Assembly (NCBI GenBank): GCA_964430335.1
Contig: CAYSEN010000002.1
Location: forward strand, 15,598 to 79,597
DNA from: SIBU01 sp964430335
GTDB lineage: Bacteria; Patescibacteriota; Minisyncoccia; Phycocordibacterales; SIBU01
Length of the DNA stretch: 64,000 bases
Reading direction: 5' to 3'
How positions within the stretch are numbered: the first letter of the stretch is position 1; every line of letters begins with the position of its first letter. Position numbers and translations under genes: made by a program. The notes beneath the pieces are model-generated. The model did not search any database, was not told the DNA's origin, and worked only from the letters and a program-made list of their open reading frames with translations. Shown piece by piece: positions 8,707 to 17,106 of the stretch.

Positions 8707-9522
8707 ATGGTCACCGTTATCAAACCGAAAAAAACATTGAGCCTTGATGATCTCCGAGAAATCTGGGAATACAAAGGCCTTTTGTATTTTTTTGTTTGGC
8801 GTGATCTTAAGGTCAGATACAAACAAACTATCGTGGGCGTAGGCTGGGCGATTTTTCAACCATTCATAAACATGGTGGTCTTCAGTGTCTTCTTCGGAAA
8901 ATTGATCAAAGTGCCATCAGATGGAATTCCCTACCCAATATTCGTCTACACAGGCCTTTTGTTTTGGCAATTCTTTTCTAGCGCCCTTTCAGAAACTAGT
9001 AATGCTCTTATTTCAAACGCTGCCATTGTTACAAAAGTTTATTTTCCTCGACTACTCCTACCAATCGCAGTGACCATCACAAAATTCGTGGACACTTTTG
9101 TGGCATCTCTAATTTTAATCGGCTTAATGTTTTACTACGGATTTGTACCTCACGCTCAAGCGATAATAGTCATACCAATAATTTTACTCATTTCATTTAT
9201 GGCCGCGGTTGGTGGTGGACTTTTCCTTGCTTCAATTAACGTAAAATATAGAGATGTGCGATACGTCCTGCCGTTCTTCATACAAATGCTTCTATTCATA
9301 ACGCCTGTTATTTACCCAGCATCTATAGCAGGAAAATACTCTTGGATTCTTGCGGTAAATCCAATGACAGGTGTCATTAAAGCAGCGAGAGGAAGCATTC
9401 TAGGAACTGAACCGGTCAACTGGCTACTACTCGGATTGTCTTTCATAGCAACAATGATAATTTTTGTAATCGGAATTATTTTCTTCAAAAAAACTGAAAG
9501 ATATTTTGCCGATATCGTATAA
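8707..9522 (+). CDS. wzm: ABC-2 type polysaccharide export permease (Wzm/TagG type)
   Basis: A 271-residue inner-membrane protein with about six transmembrane segments. The N-terminal amphipathic stretch WEYKGLLYFFVWRDLKVRYK is characteristic of polysaccharide ABC-2 permeases, and the C-terminus carries LAVNPMTGVIKAARG. It pairs with the ATPase that starts 4 nt downstream to move lipid-linked glycan across the membrane. This fits an ABC-dependent route for the fucose-containing polymer. Confidence 0.92.
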   Translation: MVTVIKPKKTLSLDDLREIWEYKGLLYFFVWRDLKVRYKQTIVGVGWAIFQPFINMVVFSVFFGKLIKVPSDGIPYPIFVYTGLLFWQFFSSALSETSNALISNAAIVTKVYFPRLLLPIAVTITKFVDTFVASLILIGLMFYYGFVPHAQAIIVIPIILLISFMAAVGGGLFLASINVKYRDVRYVLPFFIQMLLFITPVIYPASIAGKYSWILAVNPMTGVIKAARGSILGTEPVNWLLLGLSFIATMIIFVIGIIFFKKTERYFADIV

Positions 9523-9526
9523 AAAC

Positions 9527-10795
9527 ATGGAACCAATAATTGAAATAAAAAATATAGGAAAGAGATACAACATTGCCGGACGTAAAAAAGGTTACGTTGC
9601 TCTTAGAGATATTTTGACCGAAGGTATCAAACACCCATTCGACAGTTTAAAGAAAACGGCAAAATCCGTTTTAGGAAAAAATAAAATGGAGACTTTCTGG
9701 GCGCTTAAAGATATAAATTTTTCTGTACAAAAAGGTGAAGCCGTTGGAATAATCGGTGCAAACGGAGCTGGAAAATCGACTCTCTTAAAAATCCTATCAA
9801 GAATCACTCCGCCAACAGAAGGTGAAATCACTATTCGTGGACGAGTCGCTTCCCTTCTCGAAGTCGGAACCGGTTTTCATCCTGAGCTATCTGGCCGAGA
9901 AAATGTTTTTCTGAATGGCGCTATTTTAGGAATGACTCGCGCTGAAATCGCTCAAAAATTTGATGCGATTGTGGCGTTTGCAGGAATTGGCGACTTTATA
10001 GACACTCCAGTAAAAAGATACTCGACTGGAATGTATGTTCGTCTCGCCTTCTCAATCGCCGCACATATCGAACCAGACATTTTACTTGTCGATGAAGTCT
10101 TGGCCGTTGGTGACGCGGAATTTCAGAAAAAGTGTCTAGGAAAAATGGAGGAAGTTACAGGAACCGCCGGACGAACGATTCTTTTTGTCAGCCACAACAT
10201 GGCAGCCGTAGAAAAACTTTGCACCAAATCGATTCTCTTAAGAAAAGGACAGGTTGTCATGGTTGGAAAAACCAAAGATGTAATTGAAAAATACCTAAAA
10301 TATGAATATGAAAAAAATTCTGACGAGAATGCCATTTTCCCATTCAAGGAAAAGGACGTAATCATAAATTCATTCAACGTCACACAAAGTGGCGTAAAGA
10401 CCGAAAACCTAGACACCGACAAACCCTTTGAAGTTGAAATCGATTTCGAAACATTAGCCGACCTAACAGAGTTTAGAATTGGAGTTTATGTAAGAAATGG
10501 TCTGGGCGACGTCTTGTTTAGATCCCTTGCCTCAGATTGGCATCCAGAATTTGAAAAAATTAAAAAAGGAAAATACAAAGCGAAATTATCCTTCCCAGAA
10601 AAACTATTAAGCCAAGGAAATTACTTCCTCAGCCTTCATGTTAGTAGATATGGAATCAAAAATTACTTGGCAAGACAGGCAATCGAAAGAGGTGTGGTTG
10701 TTGGTCAATCAGCGTACTACAACCAAGGTCACCCTACAGAAAAAGCAGACTCGATGCTACTACTGAACAGAGAATGGAAACTGGAATCAATCTAA
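9527..10795 (+). CDS. wzt: Polysaccharide ABC transporter ATP-binding protein with Wzt C-terminal domain
   Basis: The 422-residue protein has Walker A (GANGAGKST, about residue 85), signature YSTGMYVRLA, Walker B ILLVDEVLAVGD and the switch histidine in FVSHNMAA. Residues ~275-422 form an extra beta-rich domain like Wzt_C, which in O9a-type exporters binds the capped end of the glycan and checks its length or terminus. I chose the ATG at 9527 (MEPIIEIKN), 4 nt after the permease stop, over an in-frame upstream ATG at 9506 that overlaps it. The carbohydrate-binding domain suggests a chemically capped substrate; methyltransferases and a carbamoyltransferase in the locus could make such a cap. 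Confidence 0.93.
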   Translation: MEPIIEIKNIGKRYNIAGRKKGYVALRDILTEGIKHPFDSLKKTAKSVLGKNKMETFWALKDINFSVQKGEAVGIIGANGAGKSTLLKILSRITPPTEGEITIRGRVASLLEVGTGFHPELSGRENVFLNGAILGMTRAEIAQKFDAIVAFAGIGDFIDTPVKRYSTGMYVRLAFSIAAHIEPDILLVDEVLAVGDAEFQKKCLGKMEEVTGTAGRTILFVSHNMAAVEKLCTKSILLRKGQVVMVGKTKDVIEKYLKYEYEKNSDENAIFPFKEKDVIINSFNVTQSGVKTENLDTDKPFEVEIDFETLADLTEFRIGVYVRNGLGDVLFRSLASDWHPEFEKIKKGKYKAKLSFPEKLLSQGNYFLSLHVSRYGIKNYLARQAIERGVVVGQSAYYNQGHPTEKADSMLLLNREWKLESI

Positions 10796-10828
10796 TGTCT
10801 AAATATCCAGTATCTAACATCTAATAAA

Positions 10829-11875
10829 ATGATTACTGTTCGACTTACATCCGAATACCCAAAAGTTCCTCTGGAGAGACAAACTCCAGGTTCACTTGGT
10901 ATTTGGGGAAACTACAAATTCATCATCGATCAACCTACAGAAAAGGCTGATTGGTGGGTAGTGCTCGGTGACCTTCCTGAAAAACAAACCACAATTTGCC
11001 CGAAAGAAAACACCATTTTCATCAATCAAGAAACCGAACACATTCGAACCTACAGAAAGGATTTTACTGACCAGTTTGCGACAGTAATTACCTGCCAAAG
11101 GCCACTAAATCACCCTCACAAAATCTACACTCAGCAAGCACACCTGTGGCATGTTGGATGGTTTGGATCCGGCTCTGGGGTAGATCCAAAAGACTACAAA
11201 AAAATGTTCACAACGTATGACCAGCTCAAAGCCATTACCGATATTCCAAAAACCAAATTACTTTCAAACGTAACTTCTTCAAAAAACCATACCGAGGGTC
11301 AAAAACTCAAACACGCCTTTCTAAAATTAGTGAAAGAAAAATATGGCGATCAATTTGGTAATTTTGGTGCGGGGATAAATATGCTTCGCGACAAATGGGA
11401 CGGCATCGCTCCTTACAAATACTATCTTGCGATCGACAATAGCTATGTAGAAGATTATTGGACAACTAACCTAGGAGACGCCTATCTTGCTGGAGCCTAC
11501 CCAATCTATTATGGCCACCCTAGCGTTCTTAAATATTTTTCATCAGACGCTTTAACCGTAATCGACATCACCAAACCAGAGGAGGCTCTCAAAAAAATTG
11601 AGGAGGTTATTTCTGGAAATTACTACGAAAAATACAAGGATGAAATTTGGAAGGCTCGCGATTTAGTTATGAACAAATATAACTTGTTCAACCTGATTGC
11701 TGAGACAATCGACAGTCTTCCTAAAAACGGAAAGTCGGTCAAACTGACCCTTAAACCTGAAAAGAAGCCTTGGCTTAAGAAAAAAGTCATTGCAACTTTA
11801 AAAGGAAAAAACGGGTTATATGATATGGCGAAAAAAGTCTATAGAACATATCGTCAAATTCGTTATAAAAAATAA
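10829..11875 (+). CDS. Family 10 glycosyltransferase (alpha-1,3/1,4-fucosyltransferase-like)
   Basis: The motif YKYYLAIDNSYVEDYWTTN, followed by LAGAYPIYYGHPSVL, is the GDP-fucose-binding alpha-fucosyltransferase motif of GT10 (around residues 195-235). The 348-residue protein has a basic C-terminal tail, probably peripheral membrane binding as in Helicobacter FucTs, though without heptad repeats. It lies in the same operon as gmd and fcl, which supply the donor. Acceptor is unknown. Its stop overlaps the next start (TAATG). Confidence 0.85.
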   Translation: MITVRLTSEYPKVPLERQTPGSLGIWGNYKFIIDQPTEKADWWVVLGDLPEKQTTICPKENTIFINQETEHIRTYRKDFTDQFATVITCQRPLNHPHKIYTQQAHLWHVGWFGSGSGVDPKDYKKMFTTYDQLKAITDIPKTKLLSNVTSSKNHTEGQKLKHAFLKLVKEKYGDQFGNFGAGINMLRDKWDGIAPYKYYLAIDNSYVEDYWTTNLGDAYLAGAYPIYYGHPSVLKYFSSDALTVIDITKPEEALKKIEEVISGNYYEKYKDEIWKARDLVMNKYNLFNLIAETIDSLPKNGKSVKLTLKPEKKPWLKKKVIATLKGKNGLYDMAKKVYRTYRQIRYKK

Positions 11876-12882
11876 TGCTTACTTTAGTCCAAAAACAAAC
11901 GATTGATTCGTTCATACAAAAACTAAAATCCGGAATCTACACCGAGGTTGTAAATCCGTGTCTTTGTGGCGCTCACACAGACAGCCAGATTGCTAGCAAA
12001 GATCGCTACGGGATCGATCAAAAAATTGTTCTATGTGAAGAATGTGGCCTGATGAGAGCTGACCCTTACTACGACGAAAAAACCTTAGGTTCATTCTATG
12101 AAAACGAATATCGCAAAATTTATCGTAACCCAAATCACGAAAGCGTTTCAGATTTTTTTAAGGAACAGACCGGTTTTGGAAAATATATTTTTGATTTCCT
12201 AAAGCACAACTATTTTAAAGGCGAGATAAAAGGTAAAAAGGTTTTCGAGATCGGTTGTGGCGCCGGAGGAATATTGCAGACCTTCAAAGATTCTGGCAAC
12301 GAAGTTTTTGGCTGTGACTTTGACGAAGAGTATCTAAACTTCGGAAAGTCCAAAGGTCTAACTCTTGAGAGAGATGACGCAGAAACCCTGAGTAAGCATG
12401 GACAGGCAGACATAGTGATTCTAAACCACACCCTAGAGCATATAAAAAATCCAACCGCTACTTTAGCTACAGTAAAAAAAATTCTAAAAGATGACGGGGT
12501 TCTCTATATTGCCTTACCAGGAATTTACTATATTCACGATACTTACCACGGCAAATTAAATAGTTATCTTCAAAATGCTCATGTTTGGTATTTCACATTA
12601 AAAACCCTAAATTCCCTACTCGCGCGCTCGGGATTTAAATTGGTACACGGCAACGAGGTGATCATGGCCATTTACCAAAAAGGAGTATCCGAAAATCTAC
12701 AAAAAGAAAGTTCAGAAAAAATTAAAAAGTATTTAAGAAAGAATCAAATCCTAAGACCTTACCTAGCATTGAAAAATTTTTCACCCTCTCACCAATTAAG
12801 ACAATTTACACTTGGTGCCCTTAGAAAAAACCAATCCGTATACAATAAAGCCAAGGGTTTGTACCACAAATTGAAAAAATAA
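11875..12882 (+). CDS. SAM-dependent methyltransferase with N-terminal cysteine cluster
   Basis: Residues ~27-65 hold a CxC...CxxC cluster (PCLCGA and later CEECGLMRADPYYD). This resembles the metal-binding start common in sugar methyltransferases. VFEIGCGAGGILQTFKDSGN (from about residue 122) is the SAM-binding motif I; LNHTLEHIKNP and YIALPG follow. It probably methylates a sugar of the chain or of its terminus. It overlaps the fucosyltransferase gene by one nucleotide, indicating tight coupling. Confidence 0.85.
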   Translation: MLTLVQKQTIDSFIQKLKSGIYTEVVNPCLCGAHTDSQIASKDRYGIDQKIVLCEECGLMRADPYYDEKTLGSFYENEYRKIYRNPNHESVSDFFKEQTGFGKYIFDFLKHNYFKGEIKGKKVFEIGCGAGGILQTFKDSGNEVFGCDFDEEYLNFGKSKGLTLERDDAETLSKHGQADIVILNHTLEHIKNPTATLATVKKILKDDGVLYIALPGIYYIHDTYHGKLNSYLQNAHVWYFTLKTLNSLLARSGFKLVHGNEVIMAIYQKGVSENLQKESSEKIKKYLRKNQILRPYLALKNFSPSHQLRQFTLGALRKNQSVYNKAKGLYHKLKK

Positions 12883-12883
12883 A

Positions 12884-13537
12884 ATGCCAAAAAAGTCAGA
12901 CAAAAACTCAAAAAAATCGGTTGAGAAAAAACAGTACAAAGCTGTTCTCTTTGACCTTGATGGTGTTTTGGTAAACATGCCAGACGGTCACTACGAAGCA
13001 CTCAACAAAGCTTTGGCACTTTTCGGTGCCCAGATCGGTCGCGAAGAGCATCTTCAGTATTTTAACGGCCTACCAACTCGTAAAAAATTAGAGGAGTTGG
13101 AAAATCAGGGTCGCCTACCTAAAGGCCTCCGAGAATTTATTAACAACGTAAAACAAAAGCACACCAAAGATATTATTCCAAAATATTGCCCACCAGACTA
13201 TTCAAAAATCATTTTACTTCAACATCTTAAAGACAAGGGCTACACACTTGCCTGCTGTTCAAACTCAATCAAAGAAACTCTTCATCTAATGCTAAAATCC
13301 TCACACCTATTTGATTTCTTTGATTTAATTGTCGGCAACGATGAAGTGCAAAATCCTAAACCTCACCCAGAAACATATCTATACGCCTTTCAAAAATTGG
13401 GAGTAGAACCTCACGAATGCATCATCGTAGAAGATGCTCCGCCTGGAATCGCGGCCGCAAAAGCTAGTGGAGCAACCGTCATCGAAGTACGAGGAGTTGA
13501 AGATGTGAACTTGGCCTTATTCGAAAATTTAATTTAA
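12884..13537 (+). CDS. HAD-superfamily (subfamily IA) phosphatase
   Basis: After a lysine-rich start comes LFDLDGVLVNMPDGHYEAL, with the nucleophile and acid/base aspartates (residues ~23-25). Motif II is CCSNSI, the motif III lysine lies in NPKPHPETY, and motif IV is IIVEDAPPGI. At 217 residues it resembles beta-phosphoglucomutase/sugar phosphatases. In a nonulosonate pathway a HAD enzyme can remove the 9-phosphate, but a direct role with the cupin gene 3 nt downstream is equally possible. Confidence 0.85.
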   Translation: MPKKSDKNSKKSVEKKQYKAVLFDLDGVLVNMPDGHYEALNKALALFGAQIGREEHLQYFNGLPTRKKLEELENQGRLPKGLREFINNVKQKHTKDIIPKYCPPDYSKIILLQHLKDKGYTLACCSNSIKETLHLMLKSSHLFDFFDLIVGNDEVQNPKPHPETYLYAFQKLGVEPHECIIVEDAPPGIAAAKASGATVIEVRGVEDVNLALFENLI

Positions 13538-13540
13538 CCT

Positions 13541-13861
13541 ATGAAAATTCTAAAACTAAAGGATTTTACGAGAGGTTGGATGATTGGTGATTTTACACCA
13601 GCAATATTACAAACAAAAAATTTTGAATTCGGTGTCAAAGACTACAAAGCCGGAGACCAAGAAGATGCGCATCTGCACAAAGTAGCAACGGAATTTTCGG
13701 TTATCGTTTCAGGTGAATTTAAAATGAACGACCAAATTCTTAAAAAAGGAGATGTCTTAGTGATGGAACCAAACGACATTGCAAACTTTAGTTGTATTAG
13801 TGATGGTTCTACTGCGGTCATAAAGGTGCCGTCCGTTAAAGGAGATAAATATTTAGTATAA
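13541..13861 (+). CDS. Small cupin-domain protein
   Basis: The 106-residue single-domain beta-barrel contains the metal-binding cupin motif 1 (AHLHKVATEFSVIVSGEF, around residues 46-63) and motif 2 (GDVLVMEPNDI). Such proteins act as sugar isomerases, epimerases or sensors in glycan loci; the substrate cannot be inferred. It is the last gene of the operon. The hairpin just downstream has its U-run on the other strand, so termination of this operon is unclear. Confidence 0.75.
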   Translation: MKILKLKDFTRGWMIGDFTPAILQTKNFEFGVKDYKAGDQEDAHLHKVATEFSVIVSGEFKMNDQILKKGDVLVMEPNDIANFSCISDGSTAVIKVPSVKGDKYLV

Positions 13862-13888
13862 AAAATTCTACAGTGGATCTGTAGAATT
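13860..13888 (-). terminator. Terminator of the small membrane protein gene
   Basis: AATTCTACAG and CTGTAGAATT (13864-13873 and 13879-13888) form a 10-bp stem with a 5-nt loop, followed on the minus strand by TTTTTT. It serves the minus gene that ends at 13894. Confidence 0.75.
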
Positions 13889-13893
13889 ACGAA

Positions 13894-14187
13894 TCAGAAA
13901 CTGCTTGCAAACACAAGGAGTGCATACAGGAAAATTGGCAAGGATAGCCACCTGACTATCTTAATCGCGAGGGAAAAACTGGTAACACCTCCTCCTTTAG
14001 GATCGGGTGCAAAAGTGATGGCAAAAGAGAGTATGGACAGAACTGCCATCGTTGCACTCAAAAGCCGAAGCTCAGAAGAGTCCCGTCTCAAATTTGGGAT
14101 CGCGAAAAATATCATGACGTTGACGACACCGATAAAAAAACAGACCGGTGTCTTGTGTTTACCAACCCAAGTGATTTGTCTGCGCAT
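13894..14187 (-). CDS. Small membrane protein of unknown function
   Basis: A 97-residue protein with three predicted membrane segments (about residues 14-32, 42-60 and 76-95) and a basic N-terminus (MRRQITWVGKHK). I recognise no family. It is a minus-strand monocistronic gene wedged between plus-strand operons. It has its own terminator and visibly higher G+C than the glycan genes, like the other orphan genes in this window. No Shine-Dalgarno precedes it. It could be a false ORF, but the terminator and hydrophobic profile favour a real gene. Confidence 0.5.
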   Translation of the reverse strand: MRRQITWVGKHKTPVCFFIGVVNVMIFFAIPNLRRDSSELRLLSATMAVLSILSFAITFAPDPKGGGVTSFSLAIKIVRWLSLPIFLYALLVFASSF

Positions 14188-14316
14188 AAAAATCTAGGCT
14201 CGGCAAATTTTAATATAAAAAGAAAACAAGGTCGATAAATTTTCATAAAAAATGAGCATTAGACAATAGTAATTGAAAAAAACCAAAACTTTTACTCAAA
14301 AATTTGCAAGAAAAAA

Positions 14317-14340
14317 GAGCGATCGAATGAACGATCGCTC
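14317..14340 (-). terminator. Terminator of the inositol-monophosphatase-like gene
   Basis: GAGCGATCG and CGATCGCTC pair perfectly across AATGAA, followed on the minus strand by TTTTTTC. Confidence 0.85.
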
Positions 14341-14368
14341 CGTGAATTGACTGAAAGAACTGATAGGG

Positions 14369-15295
14369 CTATTGGCCCTTGGACGCCCTGACGGCGCGGA
14401 CCAAGACATCGAGTGTCTCTTGGTTGTTGGCCGTAACCAGGATGTCGTAGTCCATGACTGACAGCGGGTTGCACTCGGTGAGAGTGCCGTTGTCTTCGAC
14501 TCGGAATGCCGTCGCACATCCGCCGGCCTGGAGGACGAGAAGGACCGGGCAGACGTCCCAATAACCGCCGATTGCAGTAGTGATGGCGCCGACGGCTCCC
14601 TTGCCGCCGTGAGCGATGAGCGCATGATGAATCCCGTTACTTCCGAGCATCAACTTGCCGGCCTTCTGGTCGATCAGACCTTCGAGTCGATTGAGTTCGG
14701 ACCGCGTCAGAATCTCCCGCCCATCGCGCTTGAAGCCGGGATAGCAGTCGGTGAACACCCGGGTCTTCGAGCTAATTGGCTCCGATGACACACTGCATAC
14801 TGACATGTCATCAGGCGTCGGTTCACTGCCGTCCTCGGAGTAAGCCATTACCATAGTCCCAACGCCCTTCTGGCCGACCCAAATCTGGCCGGTCTGGGGG
14901 TTTCCCACCACACAGAAGAACACCTCCTTGCATGACCTGCTGTAGGCCGCGGCGATGACCGTCGAGGTTCCTGCCCCAACTGCAAACGGCATGGAGCCGT
15001 CGAGAGCATCGAGGCATACAATGATGTCGCTCGTAGGACCCTCAGGTCCAGTCTCCTCGCCGTGCACCAGAACCCCAGGAATTGTCAGCAGGATTTTCTT
15101 CCCCGCAGCCTCGCTGGCCTTGTCGGCCGGAAGGGCCGCCAAGGTGCCGTCGGACTTGCTGCCAAGTGCGTCGATACACCGACCTCGTTGGAACCTTCGT
15201 ACGACAGCCATGGATCGGAGAACAGCCCCGACCACCTGACCACGGCTGTCGCGGTTGAATTCACGATCGTATGGGACCACTTCTGTTGATTTCAT
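14369..15295 (-). CDS. Inositol-monophosphatase/FBPase-superfamily protein
   Basis: The 308-residue protein carries the metal-binding signature of the Li+-sensitive phosphatase superfamily: GEETG (about residue 79), then LDALDGSMPFAVGAG (from about residue 93), and the late GGYWDVCPVLLVLQAGGCAT. Family enzymes dephosphorylate inositol phosphates, fructose bisphosphate or PAP. All metal-ligand acidic residues appear present, so it may be active; substrate is unknown. It is an orphan on the minus strand with far higher G+C than both flanking operons, its own terminator, and a CCCGAT/ATCGGG palindrome just before the start. These features suggest recent acquisition. Confidence 0.8.
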   Translation of the reverse strand: MKSTEVVPYDREFNRDSRGQVVGAVLRSMAVVRRFQRGRCIDALGSKSDGTLAALPADKASEAAGKKILLTIPGVLVHGEETGPEGPTSDIIVCLDALDGSMPFAVGAGTSTVIAAAYSRSCKEVFFCVVGNPQTGQIWVGQKGVGTMVMAYSEDGSEPTPDDMSVCSVSSEPISSKTRVFTDCYPGFKRDGREILTRSELNRLEGLIDQKAGKLMLGSNGIHHALIAHGGKGAVGAITTAIGGYWDVCPVLLVLQAGGCATAFRVEDNGTLTECNPLSVMDYDILVTANNQETLDVLVRAVRASKGQ

Positions 15296-15307
15296 TTGTT
15301 TTTTCTA

Positions 15308-15321
15308 CCCGATAAATCGGG
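15308..15321. promoter_or_regulatory. Palindrome just upstream of the IMPase-like gene
   Basis: CCCGAT-AA-ATCGGG lies 12 nt upstream of the minus-strand start at 15295. It may be an operator or a 5' hairpin; no regulator is assigned. Confidence 0.4.
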
Positions 15322-15406
15322 CATTTCGAACCGTTTTGGAACCCCTGTTGCCCTCAAGCGAGTGCAAAAACGTCAAAGATCCCCTAAAACTAACCTTTGA
15401 CAATTT

Positions 15407-15498
15407 AGCACAAATCTGGAAATATGTCAATATATTTAGCCATAAATTAGCGCCTAAATGTGCTAGAATAGTAACCAATAAATTAGCCGTTAATTAGC
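15407..15498 (+). promoter_or_regulatory. Double promoter with five TTAGC repeats before the second glycan operon
   Basis: TTGACA (15407-15412), 18 nt and TATATT (15431-15436) form one promoter. A second extended -10, TGC-TAGAAT, has its hexamer at 15464-15469. TTAGC occurs five times in the same orientation, at 15415, 15436, 15447, 15483 and 15494, usually preceded by AA or AAT. The repeats overlap and flank both promoters, as binding sites for a repressor or activator would. The ATG at 15506 has no Shine-Dalgarno. Confidence 0.55.
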
Positions 15499-15505
15499 CA
15501 AAAAC

Positions 15506-16333
15506 ATGAAAATCATCTTTCCAATGGCAGGTCTCGGTAGTCGTTTTGCAAAGGTTGCAGATAAAAATTCTGAATATCTAAAACCTAAGCCATTTATAAA
15601 TGTTAAAGGCTTTCCTATGATCCGCTGGGCCACAGGTTCACTTCCCTTTTTTGAGCACGCCGGACAAAAAGTAACTGGCAATCTTCGTGTCACTCCAAAA
15701 GATGTGGCCTTCATTATTTTGAAGGAGCACAACGATGCATATCAAATGGAGAAGCAACTGAAGGAAATTTATTCAGACGATATCACTGTTATTGTGATTG
15801 ATAAGCTCACTCGTGGTGCTTCAGAAACTGTTCTTAAGGCCAAGGACTTTATCAATCCTGAAGAAGACCTCCTGCTTTCTGACACCGACCACTTTTTTGA
15901 TGGCCGGGGTTTCGCCGATTTAATTGCAAATAAAGACGCGGACACTGCGGGAATCATTCCTGTCTTCCGCGCTCGAAATGATGGTATTCCAAAGTGGAGC
16001 TACACCTTGACTAAGCCTGACAGCAATCACATTTCTCAGGTGGCAGAAAAAAGTCGTGAACTTATGGAAAAAGGAGCTTATGCAAATATTGGCGCCTACT
16101 ATTTTTCAAAAGGAAAATATTTTATTGCAGAAGCTGAGAAAGCTATCGAAAGAAATGAAAGAGCTGGCGATCCTGTTAAAGGAGAGTTTTATATCGCACC
16201 TCTATATCAAAAATTGCTTGATCAAGGAATGAAATTGCAGGCCGCTGTAATTCCCGAAATGTGGGGATTGGGTACACCGGAAGATTTAGAATTTTTCTTG
16301 GCTAATTGTCCAATTAACAAACCATCATTTTAA
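15506..16333 (+). CDS. Sugar-phosphate nucleotidyltransferase-like protein (first of a tandem pair)
   Basis: The N-terminus IIFPMAGLGSRFAKVADKN is the NTP-transferase signature in which the Gly-rich loop binds the nucleotide. LLLSDTDHFF supplies the metal-binding aspartate near residue 120. The 275-residue length is that of a catalytic domain alone. Relatives activate hexose-1-phosphates (glucose, mannose, heptose) to NDP-sugars. It is clearly related to the next gene, from which it differs in the Gly-loop. It is the first gene of a 10-15 kb operon. Confidence 0.8.
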   Translation: MKIIFPMAGLGSRFAKVADKNSEYLKPKPFINVKGFPMIRWATGSLPFFEHAGQKVTGNLRVTPKDVAFIILKEHNDAYQMEKQLKEIYSDDITVIVIDKLTRGASETVLKAKDFINPEEDLLLSDTDHFFDGRGFADLIANKDADTAGIIPVFRARNDGIPKWSYTLTKPDSNHISQVAEKSRELMEKGAYANIGAYYFSKGKYFIAEAEKAIERNERAGDPVKGEFYIAPLYQKLLDQGMKLQAAVIPEMWGLGTPEDLEFFLANCPINKPSF

Positions 16334-16349
16334 ATAGTTATACACTGAG

Positions 16350-17105
16350 ATGAGTAAAATCCTAAACATCGTAGTTCCAATGGCCGGTCGTGGCACTCCT
16401 TTTAAGGAGGCAGGTTACGCTTTTCCTAAAGCACTTGTCGACATCAAAGGTAAAACCATGATCGAAGTGGTAACTGGAAATCTAAAACCAAACTGCGAGC
16501 ATAAATTTATTTTTGTCTGCCAGAGAGAACATTATGAAAAGTACGACCTATATAACATTTTCAAAAATGCTACGGACAATCAGTTTGAAGTGGTCCAGAT
16601 AAATGGTCAGACTGAGGGCGCAGCCTGTACAGTGCTGACCGCGGTTTCTCATATCAACAATGACAACGACCTGATTATTGCAAACTCAGACCAATTTATA
16701 GAAACCGGTATAAATGATTTCATAAAGGAAGGACGAAAAGATGACAAAGACGGACTGATCATGACTTTCAAGGCCAGTCACCCAAAGTGGAGTTATGTTC
16801 GTACAGATGATAGCGGACGAGTAATTGAAGTCGCTGAGAAAAAAGTGATTTCCAAAAACGCCACTGTGGGAGTTTACTATTTCAAAAAAGGAAGTGATTT
16901 TGTGGAATCAGCTCAATCAATGATTCACAAAAACATAAGACACAACAACGAGTTTTATGTTTGCCCTACTTACAATGAAATGATTCTTCGCGGTAAAAAA
17001 ATCTACACCAAAGAAATTTCTGCTGAAAAAATGCACGGACTAGGAACACCAGAGGAGCTCAATCATTTTTTGAAAGAATTGGAAAAAGGAAAAATCAAAA
17101 TTTAA
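16350..17105 (+). CDS. Sugar-phosphate nucleotidyltransferase-like protein (second of the pair)
   Basis: A 251-residue NTP-transferase with IVVPMAGRGTPFKEAGYAFP and the following KALVDIKGKTMIE. It has a metal-binding region IIANSDQFIE. The KWSYV and AEK segments (HPKWSYVRTDDSG, IEVAEKKVISKNATVGVYYF) are shared with the preceding gene and suggest duplication and divergence. This type is common in capsule loci; the nucleotide and sugar are unknown. The next gene starts one nucleotide after its stop. Confidence 0.8.
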   Translation: MSKILNIVVPMAGRGTPFKEAGYAFPKALVDIKGKTMIEVVTGNLKPNCEHKFIFVCQREHYEKYDLYNIFKNATDNQFEVVQINGQTEGAACTVLTAVSHINNDNDLIIANSDQFIETGINDFIKEGRKDDKDGLIMTFKASHPKWSYVRTDDSGRVIEVAEKKVISKNATVGVYYFKKGSDFVESAQSMIHKNIRHNNEFYVCPTYNEMILRGKKIYTKEISAEKMHGLGTPEELNHFLKELEKGKIKI

Positions 17106-17106
17106 T

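Noticed and set aside
13864..13888. The hairpin after the cupin gene as terminator of the plus-strand GDP-fucose operon
   Set aside because: The U-run is on the minus strand (TTTTTT) while the plus side reads ACGAATC, so it serves the minus-strand gene.
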